Shown here: positions 8,919 to 18,083 of the stretch, piece by piece
Numbering within the stretch: the stretch's first letter is position 1
Layout: each line of letters starts with the position of its first letter
NCBI RefSeq assembly: GCF_009674775.1
Contig: NZ_WKKE01000013.1
Location: forward strand, 111,739-175,738
Source of the DNA: Flavobacterium sp. LC2016-23
GTDB lineage: Bacteria > Bacteroidota > Bacteroidia > Flavobacteriales > Flavobacteriaceae
Direction: 5' to 3'
Length of the DNA: 64,000 nucleotides
Position numbers and translations under genes: made by a program
Notes under the pieces: model-generated
Databases searched by the model: none
Told to the model about the DNA's origin: nothing
Seen by the model: the letters and a program-made list of their open reading frames with translations, nothing else

Positions 8919-9338
8919 CTATTTCTTCAGTAAATTAATTTCTTTCTCTGTGGAAGCAATATAAACAGACAGTTCATCATACGTCCATTTTACCCTTTTA
9001 TGCGCCGTTACAAATAAAATCCCTGTTCCTTTAGGGCCTTTAATCGGAATTTCTAAATCACATTCACCACTATTATTACTCACATTAATACTTCCGGAAG
9101 GCATTCCGTCCGTTTCAATAGGGTTTCCTAATTGCTGCATCACTTCTTTGTTTTGTTTCACCTGAAAGATCGCATCTTTATAAACATCAGAATCTTTCAT
9201 TAGTGAAGTCACTCCGAAAAAAATCCCTGCGATAAACAAACCAAAAAGCACAATTAGGCTTAAACATCCTGTTGGAACAAACCATTTCCAGTTTCGGTCC
9301 CACCAATTTTTCTTTACTTCATTATAATTTTCTTCCAT
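8919..9338 (-). CDS. Coa1/Tim21-like membrane protein
   Basis: 139 residues. After a charged, Trp-rich N-terminus (NWWDRNWKWFVPTGC) comes a single membrane helix (LSLIVLFGLFIAGIFFGV, residues ~28-45). The soluble part has the pattern of the Coa1 domain: DSDVYKDAIFQVKQNKEVMQQLGNPI, then a SG..NVSNNSGECDLEIPIKGPKGTG strand pair. In eukaryotes the family helps cytochrome oxidase assembly; the bacterial role is not established. Confidence 0.8.
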   Translation of the reverse strand: MEENYNEVKKNWWDRNWKWFVPTGCLSLIVLFGLFIAGIFFGVTSLMKDSDVYKDAIFQVKQNKEVMQQLGNPIETDGMPSGSINVSNNSGECDLEIPIKGPKGTGILFVTAHKRVKWTYDELSVYIASTEKEINLLKK

Positions 9339-9465
9339 AAAAAAAGGGTAATTTTAAATTTGAGTTTAGTACCTGAAAGATATTCTTTTTTCTTTCAAAT
9401 TCTAATCAAACCTAAAATTACCCGGTAAAAAAAACTAAAATATCAGTTTTAAAAAAATCTATATA

Positions 9466-11076
9466 CTAATTGTTAAACGCCATAGATTCCTGAAACATGA
9501 TTTTGTTCAAATCGTTATCTTTTTCATATACATCCTGAAAAAAGCTTATTTCGCCGGATTCATTCACCCATGAAGTAAAATAACAAATATAAATTGGTAC
9601 TTTGTTTGGTAGTTTAAAGGTAGTTTCTTCTTTACCGTCCATTGCTTTATTGATTCTGTCGGTGGTCCATTCAGGATAGTCTTTCAGCATGGCAATGGCC
9701 AGATTTTTAGCTTCCTTTACATTGATACAGCCGTGGCTGAAGGTTCTTTTTTCAAAATCGAACAGTGTTTTTGCCGGTGTATCGTGCATGTAAATGTCTT
9801 CCGGATTCGGGAAAATAAATTTCACCAATCCAAGAGAGTTTTCAGGGCCTGGTTTTTGTCTTACCTGACCGTTTTTCATTTCCATATTATGTTCTGCCAG
9901 ATAATTAGGATCAGAGGCAATTTTTGATTTCAGTTCATTGTCCACAATACTTTGCGGAATGGTCCAGTACGGACTGAAAACAATTTTATCAATGTTTCCG
10001 CTAAAGATCGATGTTTTAGTCAAAGCAGAACCTACAAAAACACGTGATGCCAGTTCTGTTTTGCCATTTTTCACATACACCAGTTCAAAAGAAGGCACAT
10101 TCACCATGATATATTCTTTGTCTTTTACCAGTTTTGGCGAAATCCAGCGACAACGTTCCATATTAACAGATAGTGTGGTTATTTTATCGGCTATTGGCGT
10201 ATTCATGTCTTTAATATGCTCTTCAGCTAAAATATAGTTGGGTTTAAAGCCATTTCTCAATTTGTATTTCATCACGGCATCCATCATTTCACGATCATAG
10301 ACCTCACTTTTGGAATCGTTTTGTAAATCTCCCATTACAAACAATCGGTTTCTGACCTGAGCAATTGTTTTCGAAACAGCATCAGGACGTAAATCTTTAT
10401 AAGGCGTTGCTGTTTCAATAGGCGTCCAGGTACCGTCTTTTTCAATTTGTCTGTATTTTTCCAGGGCACCCTGCAATTTATAATACTGATCAAAAAGCAA
10501 TTCGTCATTTTTCTCTAATAAGGCGGGATTTACAATAAGGGAATCTAATAAAGTCTCGTAAGACAATTGTTTTTTAGGCAGCATCCAGCCTGTTTTTTTT
10601 ACGGTTTCGGCATCCAGTCCTTCATACACCTGGCTCATATAGATGATGTAGGCAGTACTTAATAAAAGGTCTGAATCTGATTTTGAGGGTTTTTCTTTAC
10701 TTTTGGTGTTAAAGATTTGATCAATTTCATTTTCATAAGGAATTTCAATTTCCAGTCCTTCCTCATGTGTTACTTTTAGTTTTTGGTGTAACAGCTGCCC
10801 AAGTTCAGTAATTTTATTGTCCTGATACCAGATCGATTCGTAAGCTCTGTTTTGGTATAAGGCGGCCACTTTGTTTTGGTATTTTTTTAAATCGGAATAG
10901 CGTTTAAAAAAATCATTCAATACGTCATTATCGATCACAGGATCAGAATCATGAACGAATTCAGAATAAGAGGGATATGATTTTTTACTTCCTGTAACAT
11001 CATCTTTTTTCGATTCAAAGGAAGAAGTTACGAATCCCACGAATAGAATTATGGCGATTGGATATAAAGTTTTCAT
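9466..11076 (-). CDS. L,D-transpeptidase (YcbB-like)
   Basis: 536 residues. Makes 3-3 cross-links in peptidoglycan or attaches proteins to it. The YkuD catalytic motif is SHGCINV, with His448 and nucleophile Cys450; upstream strands include MVNVPSFELVYVKNG and the GNIDKIVFSPYWTIPQSI segment typical of the long YcbB class. A signal peptide is at the N-terminus (MKTLYPIAIILFVGFVTSSF). The ~250-residue N-terminal region includes a peptidoglycan-binding-like part (~residues 225-290). Transcribed divergently from icmF. Confidence 0.92.
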   Translation of the reverse strand: MKTLYPIAIILFVGFVTSSFESKKDDVTGSKKSYPSYSEFVHDSDPVIDNDVLNDFFKRYSDLKKYQNKVAALYQNRAYESIWYQDNKITELGQLLHQKLKVTHEEGLEIEIPYENEIDQIFNTKSKEKPSKSDSDLLLSTAYIIYMSQVYEGLDAETVKKTGWMLPKKQLSYETLLDSLIVNPALLEKNDELLFDQYYKLQGALEKYRQIEKDGTWTPIETATPYKDLRPDAVSKTIAQVRNRLFVMGDLQNDSKSEVYDREMMDAVMKYKLRNGFKPNYILAEEHIKDMNTPIADKITTLSVNMERCRWISPKLVKDKEYIMVNVPSFELVYVKNGKTELASRVFVGSALTKTSIFSGNIDKIVFSPYWTIPQSIVDNELKSKIASDPNYLAEHNMEMKNGQVRQKPGPENSLGLVKFIFPNPEDIYMHDTPAKTLFDFEKRTFSHGCINVKEAKNLAIAMLKDYPEWTTDRINKAMDGKEETTFKLPNKVPIYICYFTSWVNESGEISFFQDVYEKDNDLNKIMFQESMAFNN

Positions 11077-11386
11077 TGTATTAAATTTTTACGTTCTACT
11101 TAAGTTGAAGTAGGGAAGTATCGAGTAAAAATCTGGGGCATTTCTACACTGCTAAATTATGTTAGTACACTGGAAAACAAGTTGTTGTATTTTATTTAAA
11201 TGTTTCGAAATTTCCATGTCGTTAACATTTCTATAAGACTTATATAAGATAAATAAGATTGGTATTTAAATTGTTACCCCCCGCATTACAAAAAAGATTC
11301 TTTTTTTTGTTAACAAAAAGATATAAGGAGAACTAAATATTATAATATTTTGTAAATTGCTCCCTTAAAATTATCATATTCATAAA
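11077..11386. other. Divergent intergenic region between L,D-transpeptidase and icmF
   Basis: 310 bp, AT-rich, holding the promoters of both genes. I find no exact TAnnTTTG element; a near match, ATATTTTG, lies about 40 nt before icmF. No small gene is visible. A short inverted repeat, AAAAAAGATTCTTTTTT, is at about 11289-11306. Confidence 0.4.
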
Positions 11387-14300
11387 ATGGAACAACAAAA
11401 ACCATATAATCCTAAAAATAAAGTAAGAATTGTCACTGCTGCCTCACTGTTTGACGGACATGACGCTGCGATCAATATTATGCGACGTATTATTCAGTCG
11501 ACAGGTGTAGAAGTAATTCACTTAGGTCACGACCGAAGTGTGGAAGAAGTAGTCAACACCGCCATTCAGGAAGATGCCAACGCCATTGCCATGACATCGT
11601 ATCAGGGTGGACATAATGAATACTTTAAATATATGTACGACCTGCTTCAGGAAAAAGGAGCCGGGCATATTAAGATTTTTGGTGGCGGAGGCGGCGTAAT
11701 CCTGCCAAGCGAGATTTCAGAATTACATGAATATGGTATTACCAGAATTTATTCTCCGGATGATGGCCGTTCTTTAGGATTACAGGGAATGATTAACGAT
11801 CTGGTAGAACGTTCCGATTATCCGATTGGAGACAAATTAAACGGAGAAATCGATCATATCGAAAATAAAATCCCAACGGCAATTGCCCGTTTGATTTCGG
11901 CAGCTGAGAATTTTCCTGAAATCGCCAAACCGGTTTTCGATCAGATTCATACCAACAATGCCGATTCTAAAATTCCGGTTTTAGGAATCACCGGAACGGG
12001 TGGCGCCGGAAAGTCTTCTTTGGTCGATGAACTGGTACGTCGTTTTTTAATAGATTTTCCCGAAAAAACAATCGGATTGATTTCGGTCGATCCGTCGAAA
12101 AGAAAAACAGGAGGAGCGCTTTTGGGAGACCGAATCCGTATGAATGCCATTAACAATCCGCGTGTTTATATGCGTTCACTGGCCACACGTCAGTCCAATC
12201 TGGCTTTGTCCAAATATGTAGCCGAGGCGATTCAGGTTTTGAAAGCCGCCAAATACGATTTGATTATTCTGGAAACTTCCGGAATCGGACAATCGGATAC
12301 CGAAATTATGGACCATTCAGATGTGTCCTTATATGTTATGACACCGGAGTTTGGAGCCGCCACACAATTAGAGAAAATCGACATGCTTGATTTTGCTGAT
12401 CTCGTAGCCTTGAATAAATTTGATAAAAGAGGCGCCTTAGATGCCATTCGTGATGTCAAAAAACAATACCAGCGCAATCACAATCTTTGGGATAAAAATC
12501 CGGACGATATGCCGGTTTTCGGAACGATTGCTTCGCAGTTTAATGATCCGGGAATGAATACGCTGTACAAAGCGATTATGGATAAGATTGTCGAAAAAAC
12601 GGAATCTAATCTGCATTCGACTTTTGAAATTACGCGTGAAATGAGCGAGAAAATCTTTGTGATTCCGCCACACCGTACGCGTTATTTATCTGAAATTGCC
12701 GAGAGCAACAGAGGGTATGATGAAACGGCCCTTTCACAACAAAAAGTAGCACAGAAACTATACGGAATTTTCAAAACCATAGAATCCGTTTCCGGAAAAG
12801 TACCGCAAATTACCAAAGCCGGAATCGATGACAGCAGTGTCATCCTGAGCGCAGCCGAAGGGCATGACGAAAACAGAATCTTCCTAAACCTTTTACTCAA
12901 TCAGTTCGATAAAGTAAAAATGGATTTAGATCCGTACAATTGGGAAATTATTCTGAATTGGGACGAAAAAGTAAACAAATACAAAAATCCGGTATACTCG
13001 TTTAAAGTTCGTGATAAGGAAATCAAAATTGCCACGCATACCGAGAGTTTATCACATTTACAGATTCCAAAAATAGCATTGCCTAAATACGAGGCTTGGG
13101 GTGATATCCTGCGTTGGAATTTACAGGAAAATGTACCGGGTGAATTTCCTTTTGCCTCAGGATTATATCCGTTTAAACGTGAAGGCGAAGATCCGTCCCG
13201 AATGTTTGCGGGCGAGGGCGGACCGGAAAGAACCAACAAACGTTTTCACTATGTAAGTGCGGGCTTGCCGGCAAAACGACTTTCAACCGCATTTGACAGT
13301 GTGACTTTATACGGAAATGATCCCGATATCCGTCCTGATATTTACGGGAAAATCGGGAATGCCGGAGTTTCGATCTGTTGTCTGGACGATGCCAAAAAGC
13401 TGTATTCCGGTTTCGATCTGGTACATGCCATGACTTCAGTAAGTATGACCATCAACGGACCGGCACCAATGCTGTTAGGTTTCTTTATGAATGCCGCAAT
13501 CGATCAGCAATGTGAGTACTATATTAAGGACAACGAATTAGAAAAAGAAGTTGACGCTAAAATCAACCAGATCTATAAAGCCAAAGGACTGGAACGCCCA
13601 AGATACCAGGGCGATTTACCGGAAGGAAACAACGGTTTAGGTTTAATGCTTTTGGGGGTGACCGGAGATGAGGTTTTGCCTTCGGAGGTATACAATGAAA
13701 TCAAAGTCAGAACCCTGTCACAAGTTCGTGGAACGGTTCAGGCCGATATCCTAAAAGAAGATCAGGCACAAAACACCTGTATTTTTTCGACCGAATTTGC
13801 GTTGCGATTGATGGGTGACGTTCAGGAATATTTTATTACCCAAAACGTGCGTAACTTTTATTCAGTTTCGATTTCAGGGTACCATATTGCCGAAGCAGGA
13901 GCCAATCCGATTACGCAATTGGCGTTTACGCTTTCGAATGGTTTCACTTACGTGGAATATTATTTGAGCCGTGGCATGAGCATCAACGATTTCGGACCTA
14001 ACTTATCGTTCTTCTTCTCCAACGGAGTAGATCCTGAATATTCGGTAATTGGTCGTGTGGCACGTAAAATCTGGGCGAAAGCCATGAAAAACAAATACGG
14101 TGCCAACGAAAGAGCCCAAATGCTGAAATACCATATTCAGACTTCCGGACGTTCGTTACACGCGCAGGAAATTGATTTTAATGATATCAGAACCACTTTG
14201 CAGGCTTTGTATGCGATTTACGACAACTGTAATTCCCTGCATACGAATGCTTACGATGAAGCGATTACCACACCAACCGAAGAATCAGTTCGCAGAGCCA

Positions 14301-14827
14301 TGGCGATTCAGTTGATTATCAATAAAGAATTGGGACTGGCGAAAAACGAAAATCCGATTCAGGGATCGTTTATCATCGAAGAATTAACCGATTTGGTAGA
14401 AGCAGCCGTTCTGCAGGAATTCGACCGTATCACAGAGCGTGGCGGTGTTCTTGGGGCCATGGAAACCATGTACCAGCGTTCTAAAATCCAGGAAGAAAGT
14501 TTGTACTACGAAACCCTGAAACACAACGGCGATTTCCCAATTGTAGGTGTCAACACCTTCCTGAGTTCCAAAGGTTCGCCAACGGTAATTCCGGCAGAAG
14601 TGATTCGCGCCACCGAAGAAGAAAAACAATATCAGATTACGATGCTCGATAACCTGCACCAGTTTCACGAAGCAAAAGTAAACGAGCACCTAAACAAACT
14701 GCAGGAAGCCGCCATTAAAAACGAAAACTTATTCGCCCATTTAATGGAAGCGACGAAGGTTTGTTCGCTGGGTCAGATTACTTCGGCTTTGTTTGAAGTG
14801 GGCGGGCAGTATAGAAGGAATATGTAG
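11387..14827 (+). CDS. icmF: Fused isobutyryl-CoA mutase (B12 domain, GTPase chaperone and mutase in one chain)
   Basis: 1146 residues in the IcmF order. Residues ~12-145 are the B12-binding domain with FDGHDAA (His25 is the lower cobalt ligand) and a GGGGG loop. Residues ~198-420 are a MeaI-type G3E GTPase with P-loop GTGGAGKS (203-210). The rest is the large mutase subunit fold. At the position where methylmalonyl-CoA mutase has the substrate-carboxylate Arg, this protein has Gln795 in DQAQNTCIF, as IcmF does, so isobutyryl/n-butyryl-CoA interconversion is more likely than methylmalonyl-CoA. Some IcmF enzymes also act on isovaleryl/pivalyl-CoA. Monocistronic, with a terminator 25 bp downstream. 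Confidence 0.93.
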   Translation: MEQQKPYNPKNKVRIVTAASLFDGHDAAINIMRRIIQSTGVEVIHLGHDRSVEEVVNTAIQEDANAIAMTSYQGGHNEYFKYMYDLLQEKGAGHIKIFGGGGGVILPSEISELHEYGITRIYSPDDGRSLGLQGMINDLVERSDYPIGDKLNGEIDHIENKIPTAIARLISAAENFPEIAKPVFDQIHTNNADSKIPVLGITGTGGAGKSSLVDELVRRFLIDFPEKTIGLISVDPSKRKTGGALLGDRIRMNAINNPRVYMRSLATRQSNLALSKYVAEAIQVLKAAKYDLIILETSGIGQSDTEIMDHSDVSLYVMTPEFGAATQLEKIDMLDFADLVALNKFDKRGALDAIRDVKKQYQRNHNLWDKNPDDMPVFGTIASQFNDPGMNTLYKAIMDKIVEKTESNLHSTFEITREMSEKIFVIPPHRTRYLSEIAESNRGYDETALSQQKVAQKLYGIFKTIESVSGKVPQITKAGIDDSSVILSAAEGHDENRIFLNLLLNQFDKVKMDLDPYNWEIILNWDEKVNKYKNPVYSFKVRDKEIKIATHTESLSHLQIPKIALPKYEAWGDILRWNLQENVPGEFPFASGLYPFKREGEDPSRMFAGEGGPERTNKRFHYVSAGLPAKRLSTAFDSVTLYGNDPDIRPDIYGKIGNAGVSICCLDDAKKLYSGFDLVHAMTSVSMTINGPAPMLLGFFMNAAIDQQCEYYIKDNELEKEVDAKINQIYKAKGLERPRYQGDLPEGNNGLGLMLLGVTGDEVLPSEVYNEIKVRTLSQVRGTVQADILKEDQAQNTCIFSTEFALRLMGDVQEYFITQNVRNFYSVSISGYHIAEAGANPITQLAFTLSNGFTYVEYYLSRGMSINDFGPNLSFFFSNGVDPEYSVIGRVARKIWAKAMKNKYGANERAQMLKYHIQTSGRSLHAQEIDFNDIRTTLQALYAIYDNCNSLHTNAYDEAITTPTEESVRRAMAIQLIINKELGLAKNENPIQGSFIIEELTDLVEAAVLQEFDRITERGGVLGAMETMYQRSKIQEESLYYETLKHNGDFPIVGVNTFLSSKGSPTVIPAEVIRATEEEKQYQITMLDNLHQFHEAKVNEHLNKLQEAAIKNENLFAHLMEATKVCSLGQITSALFEVGGQYRRNM

Positions 14828-14851
14828 AATTTTAATGTTTTATATTTATGG

Positions 14852-14880
14852 AAAAACCTCTCAGGATATGGGAGGTTTTT
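14852..14880 (+). terminator. Terminator of icmF
   Basis: Stem AAAAACCTC (14852-14860) with GAGGTTTTT (14872-14880), then TTGTTTT. It marks the boundary with the AT-rich island. Confidence 0.88.
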
Positions 14881-15003
14881 TTGTTTTATAATAATTGATT
14901 TATTGCAAATGAGGAAATCCGTAAATAAGTATAGTTTGTTATTAATACATTTGGCTTAACAATTAAATTTAAAAAATATATTAACTGAATTAATAAGTAT
15001 AAA

Positions 15004-15789
15004 ATGTATAGTAGATTTAAAATAAATAAAAGTGTCTTTGATAATTTTACCTTTGGTCCATCTGATAAAGCAAAAGGAAAGCAACTAAAACGAGAGTATA
15101 TCGAAGAAATTAAGAATGAATTAAAAGTTAAGTTAATAGGAGAAAATATAATTGATGGTACTGCAACTCAAAATGAATGGTTTCCTCAAATTAAGGCAGA
15201 TATATTTCTTTCTCATTCTCATAAAGATTTAGAAAGGGCTAATGAGCTTGCAGGATGGATTAAAAATAATTTTAACTTAGATGTATTTATTGATTCTAAT
15301 CTTTGGGGGGAATCTGATAAATTGCTACGCGAATTGGATGATGAGATTTGTTATCAAAAAAACACAAAAACTTACAATTATTACAAAAGAAATTTTACTA
15401 CAAGCCATGTTCATATGATGCTATCTAATTCATTGGCCGAGATGATCGATAAAACTGAGTGTTTAATGTTTTTAGAAACATCAAGTTCAGTTTCAATTTA
15501 CAACACTATAAAACAAACAGAATCACCTTGGATCTACAATGAATTATTTTTATCAAGTATAATAAGAATTGATGAAAATTTAATTCGAAGCAAAACAAAA
15601 TATTTTAGCGCAACAGAAAGAACAAAAATCAATGAAGATGTCAAATTTAAATATAAATTAAAAATTGATCATTTAATTGATTTAAAAGGAAGAGATTTAA
15701 TCGAATGGAAAAATAAATATAAAGAACTAATTAGGAATGAAGTACACCCACTAGATGTTCTTTATAATACGAAAATATACAAAATATGA
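15004..15789 (+). CDS. TIR-domain protein (candidate NAD-consuming sensor of a defence module)
   Basis: 261 residues. The TIR-like core starts at residue ~64 with ADIFLSHSHKDLERANELAG, continues through FNLDVFIDSNLWGESD (beta-B and BB loop), LMFLETSSSVS (beta-D) and SPWIYNELFLSSII. Glu180 in WIYNE aligns by pattern with the catalytic glutamate of TIR NADases (W-x-x-x-E in SARM1-type domains). The N-terminal ~60 residues are lysine-rich and helical. The stop overlaps the start of the next gene by 4 nt (ATGA), so the two are translationally coupled. Base composition is far more AT-rich than the flanks (13 of 60 bases G+C in the first line of the gene, 25 of 60 in a line inside icmF), which suggests transfer. 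That it acts in anti-phage defence is inference. Confidence 0.8.
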   Translation: MYSRFKINKSVFDNFTFGPSDKAKGKQLKREYIEEIKNELKVKLIGENIIDGTATQNEWFPQIKADIFLSHSHKDLERANELAGWIKNNFNLDVFIDSNLWGESDKLLRELDDEICYQKNTKTYNYYKRNFTTSHVHMMLSNSLAEMIDKTECLMFLETSSSVSIYNTIKQTESPWIYNELFLSSIIRIDENLIRSKTKYFSATERTKINEDVKFKYKLKIDHLIDLKGRDLIEWKNKYKELIRNEVHPLDVLYNTKIYKI

Positions 15790-16214
15790 GTAAATTAGAG
15801 AAAAAAATACAACATAGAGAGTTCGTGCAAAATATAATAACACGAATGAATGCTAATTCATTTCAAATAAAAAGTTTGACAATTACAATTATTTCTGCTT
15901 TTTTAGCAATTTATGCAACTACAACTAAAGAGTTATTTTTAATAATTCCAATTCCTATTGTTGTTTTATTTTGGTTTTTAGATACATATTATCTACAACA
16001 AGAAAGAAAATTTAAGGGTATTTATAATGATATTACAGGACTTAATAATAATCCGATAACTACAAATACATATCAAATATCACCTAACTTATATATCGGT
16101 AAGGAATATAATTATTGGAATGCTTTTAGTTCCAAAACATTATTTCCTTTTTATTTATTAATAATCGTATTCTTGTTATTTTCTTATTTTATTATTGAAT
16201 TTAATGTATTTTAG
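15786..16214 (+). CDS. Small three-helix membrane protein coupled to the TIR gene (RipA/SLATT-like, putative effector)
   Basis: 142 residues with membrane helices at about 31-45, 50-68 and 120-138. The segment FWFLDTYYLQQERKFKGIY at 63-80 recalls the W-x-LD-x-YYL-x-x-ER-x-F signature of the RipA-type octameric membrane proteins, and the short cytoplasmic loop plus helix pair recalls SLATT pore-forming effectors; both links are from memory. The 4-nt overlap with the TIR gene implies equal dosage and a joint job. In Thoeris- and CBASS-like systems a TIR makes a nucleotide signal that opens or activates a membrane effector, and this pair has that shape. No macro, SLOG or other known ligand-binding domain is visible. 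Confidence 0.7.
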   Translation: MSKLEKKIQHREFVQNIITRMNANSFQIKSLTITIISAFLAIYATTTKELFLIIPIPIVVLFWFLDTYYLQQERKFKGIYNDITGLNNNPITTNTYQISPNLYIGKEYNYWNAFSSKTLFPFYLLIIVFLLFSYFIIEFNVF

Positions 16215-16284
16215 GATTAAGTGTAAATATTTGAAATATTAGGATGAGACAAGGTGAAATAAAGAACTTTATCTATACAATAAA

Positions 16285-16746
16285 ATGAATGATAATAAAA
16301 TAAAACATAAGATTTTGGAAATGCTATCACATCAAAATGTTATATCAAGTTTGCCAGCTGCAGAAAATTCAGATATAGGTCTAGATGATGAAGTAATATT
16401 AGCGAAAGTGAAGATAACAGCAATCAAATATGAATTATTAAAGTTGTCTTTATTAGAAGAGCAAGAAGTAGGACGGCATAATCCTAAATATGTTCTCGGT
16501 TTATATGCAACAAGTAAAGGTGTTCATTCATTTAATACACGAAAATATATCATTGAAAATCAGAATGTATTTAAAACTAAAGTTAAAGATATTGTTCAAA
16601 TTGTTATACCTGTTTTATCTCTACTAATTACTATTTTAGTAATCGTAAGAAATGATGTAAAAACAAGCAAAGAAATTGAAACACTTAATCATAAAATTGA
16701 AGCTATTCAAAAAGAAAATAAAACGTTACTAAAAAAAATAAAATAA
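16285..16746 (+). CDS. Membrane-anchored winged-helix-like protein, unknown function
   Basis: 153 residues. Residues 1-~90 look like a helical winged-helix fold (KIKHKILEMLSHQNV, then VKITAIKYELLKLSLLEEQE, then a YVLGLYATSKGVHSF wing). One membrane helix follows (VQIVIPVLSLLITILVIV, ~106-123), then a short Lys/Glu coiled coil to the end. It starts 70 bp after the membrane-protein gene, on the same strand and with the same AT-rich composition, so it probably belongs to the same island. It could be a further component, a regulator or an independent gene. Confidence 0.6.
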   Translation: MNDNKIKHKILEMLSHQNVISSLPAAENSDIGLDDEVILAKVKITAIKYELLKLSLLEEQEVGRHNPKYVLGLYATSKGVHSFNTRKYIIENQNVFKTKVKDIVQIVIPVLSLLITILVIVRNDVKTSKEIETLNHKIEAIQKENKTLLKKIK

Positions 16747-16840
16747 AAATGAGGAATAGACTTCGCAAAGCAATTACGAATACTTCGCGGTGTAGTATTA
16801 TAAAAATAAAATTAATAATTAAACAATACACATAGTCTCT

Positions 16841-16924
16841 CATTTCGACGAAGGAGAAATCTTCGCAAGAAACTCCGCAACAGGACGTGCTCAACACGTG
16901 GAGATTTCTCCTTCGTCGAAATGA
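16841..16924. repeat. Palindromic element, CATTTCGACGAAGGAGAAATC arms, copy 1
   Basis: Arms CATTTCGACGAAGGAGAAAT (from 16841) and ATTTCTCCTTCGTCGAAATG (to 16923) are exact reverse complements and enclose a ~44-nt core. The same element recurs at 17411-17497 with a ~90% identical core; related elements with other cores are at 38127 and 44625. Confidence 0.9.
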
Positions 16925-16987
16925 CAATATTGTGACTATTTTTGATGAAGTTTAAAAAAAGATGCGAAGGAACAAAACATATTGTAG

Positions 16988-17007
16988 GGACGGATTTTAA
17001 TCCGTCC
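16988..17007. repeat. Short perfect hairpin
   Basis: GGACGGATT at 16988-16996 and AATCCGTCC at 16999-17007 pair perfectly around TT. Part of the palindrome cluster. Confidence 0.7.
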
Positions 17008-17074
17008 ATGACAAAGAAATTCGCAATTGAAATTCATCAGCGCCAGCAAAACTACAAAAATCCTATTGTCAAAT

Positions 17075-17152
17075 ATAGCCCGTGGTTTCAACCACGGATA
17101 CACAATATGAGAAAGGCAATATTACGTTCCCGTGGTTGAAACCACGGGCTAT
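17075..17152. repeat. Palindromic element, ATAGCCCGTGGTT arms
   Basis: Two 23-nt arms (17075-17097 and 17130-17152) are reverse complements of each other, and each arm is itself a hairpin (CCGTGGTT..AACCACGG). The result is a cloverleaf-capable nested palindrome. Confidence 0.85.
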
Positions 17153-17193
17153 GTTTACACCGCTTTGAAATAGCAAAAAAGAAAATCATTCCC

Positions 17194-17337
17194 TCGCTAG
17201 CGCGAGCGTCCCGCTCGTGAGCTCGGCTGTGCGAAGTCTCCCGACTTCGTACCCGCTCCAATGATCCACAAAGAGAACAAAAAAATAATTGGAACGGAAT
17301 ATAGTGACGGGTACGAAGTCGGGAGACTTCGCACAGC
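17194..17337. repeat. Nested inverted repeat with 30-nt arms
   Basis: Arms at 17226-17255 and 17308-17337 are exact reverse complements over 30 nt; each contains its own GAAGTCTCCCGACTTC hairpin. Just before the left arm is a GC-rich palindromic tract (CGCTAGCGCGAGCG...CGCTCGTGAGC, about 17194-17223). No open reading frame here looks real. Confidence 0.85.
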
Positions 17338-17410
17338 AATTGCGGACAATTAGTCGAGCGGGGATTGTGAAAAAAAATCAAGAATTAAAAAATAAAATTC
17401 CACACAGTTT

Positions 17411-17497
17411 GTCATTTCGACGAAGGAGAAATCTTCACAAGAAACTCCGCAGCAGGGCGTGCTCAACACGCGGAGATTTCTCCTTCGTCGAAATGAC
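17411..17497. repeat. Palindromic element, GTCATTTCGACGAAGGAGAAATC arms, copy 2
   Basis: Same arms and nearly the same core as 16841-16924, in the same orientation. The two copies bracket the other palindromes over about 660 bp. Confidence 0.9.
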
Positions 17498-17564
17498 ACT
17501 ATTGTGGTTGTGCTAACGGGTTAATCCTTTGCTTGTACCGGCGTAAAGTAGGTATACATCATAA

Positions 17565-17885
17565 TCATTCCTCGCTAAGGATCTCCGCGACATTACTTAA
17601 AAACTCCAATTCATCCAAAGGAAACATCTCCAGCACCATTTCTAAAACGAGAGCCACATTAATAGGAGATTGTTTAAGGGTAGTTGCCTGATGTACGTCG
17701 TGATCTAAGGCTACAATACATAATTTTAGCATTTCGGTAATCGTACAACCCAGCTCATGATAGTTGTGCATTTTGATTTTAGCAGTATAAGTTCCTGTTT
17801 TATCAGCACACGGTGTTAAAGTACTGCAATATTGGACCGTTAATTGTCTAAGATTCTCTAATTTTTTAATTTCGTTGGTTTCCAT
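17565..17885 (-). CDS. Hypothetical small cytosolic protein
   Basis: 106 residues, no signal or membrane helix. The sequence is mostly helical, with three cysteines and a histidine in the first half (YCSTLTPC, NYHELGC) and an acidic tail (LDELEFLSNVAEILSEE). I do not recognise the family. It is transcribed divergently from the XRE regulator at 18084 across a 198-bp gap, so a regulatory link is possible but unproven. Confidence 0.7.
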   Translation of the reverse strand: METNEIKKLENLRQLTVQYCSTLTPCADKTGTYTAKIKMHNYHELGCTITEMLKLCIVALDHDVHQATTLKQSPINVALVLEMVLEMFPLDELEFLSNVAEILSEE

Positions 17886-18047
17886 GGCGTGTATTTTTTT
17901 AGTTATGAATCATTTTACAATTCGACTTTTGTTATTTTATTATAAGAAAAATTGTACTTTTGTTTGACTCAGCGAAGAAAGAACTAGATTGTTTTTTACC
18001 AAACCGATTTGGCTGGTATTGCACAGTCTAAATAAGTTTTTTACCAG

Positions 18048-18079
18048 TTGAGGTTTTTCACACTTAATTATTATCTTTG
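18048..18079 (+). promoter_or_regulatory. Canonical promoter abutting the XRE start codon (nearly leaderless transcript)
   Basis: TTG (18048-18050), 21-nt spacer, TATCTTTG (18072-18079). The ATG is at 18084, only 4 nt after the -7 element, so the transcript should begin at or within a few bases of the start codon. The paralogue at 45182 has the same layout. Confidence 0.75.
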
Positions 18080-18083
18080 AATT

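Noticed and set aside
16703..17516. Several short open frames (for example 16942-17139, 17088-17381, 17289-17516)
   Set aside because: They run across palindromic repeats and their translations mirror the repeat arms; no start context or family pattern.
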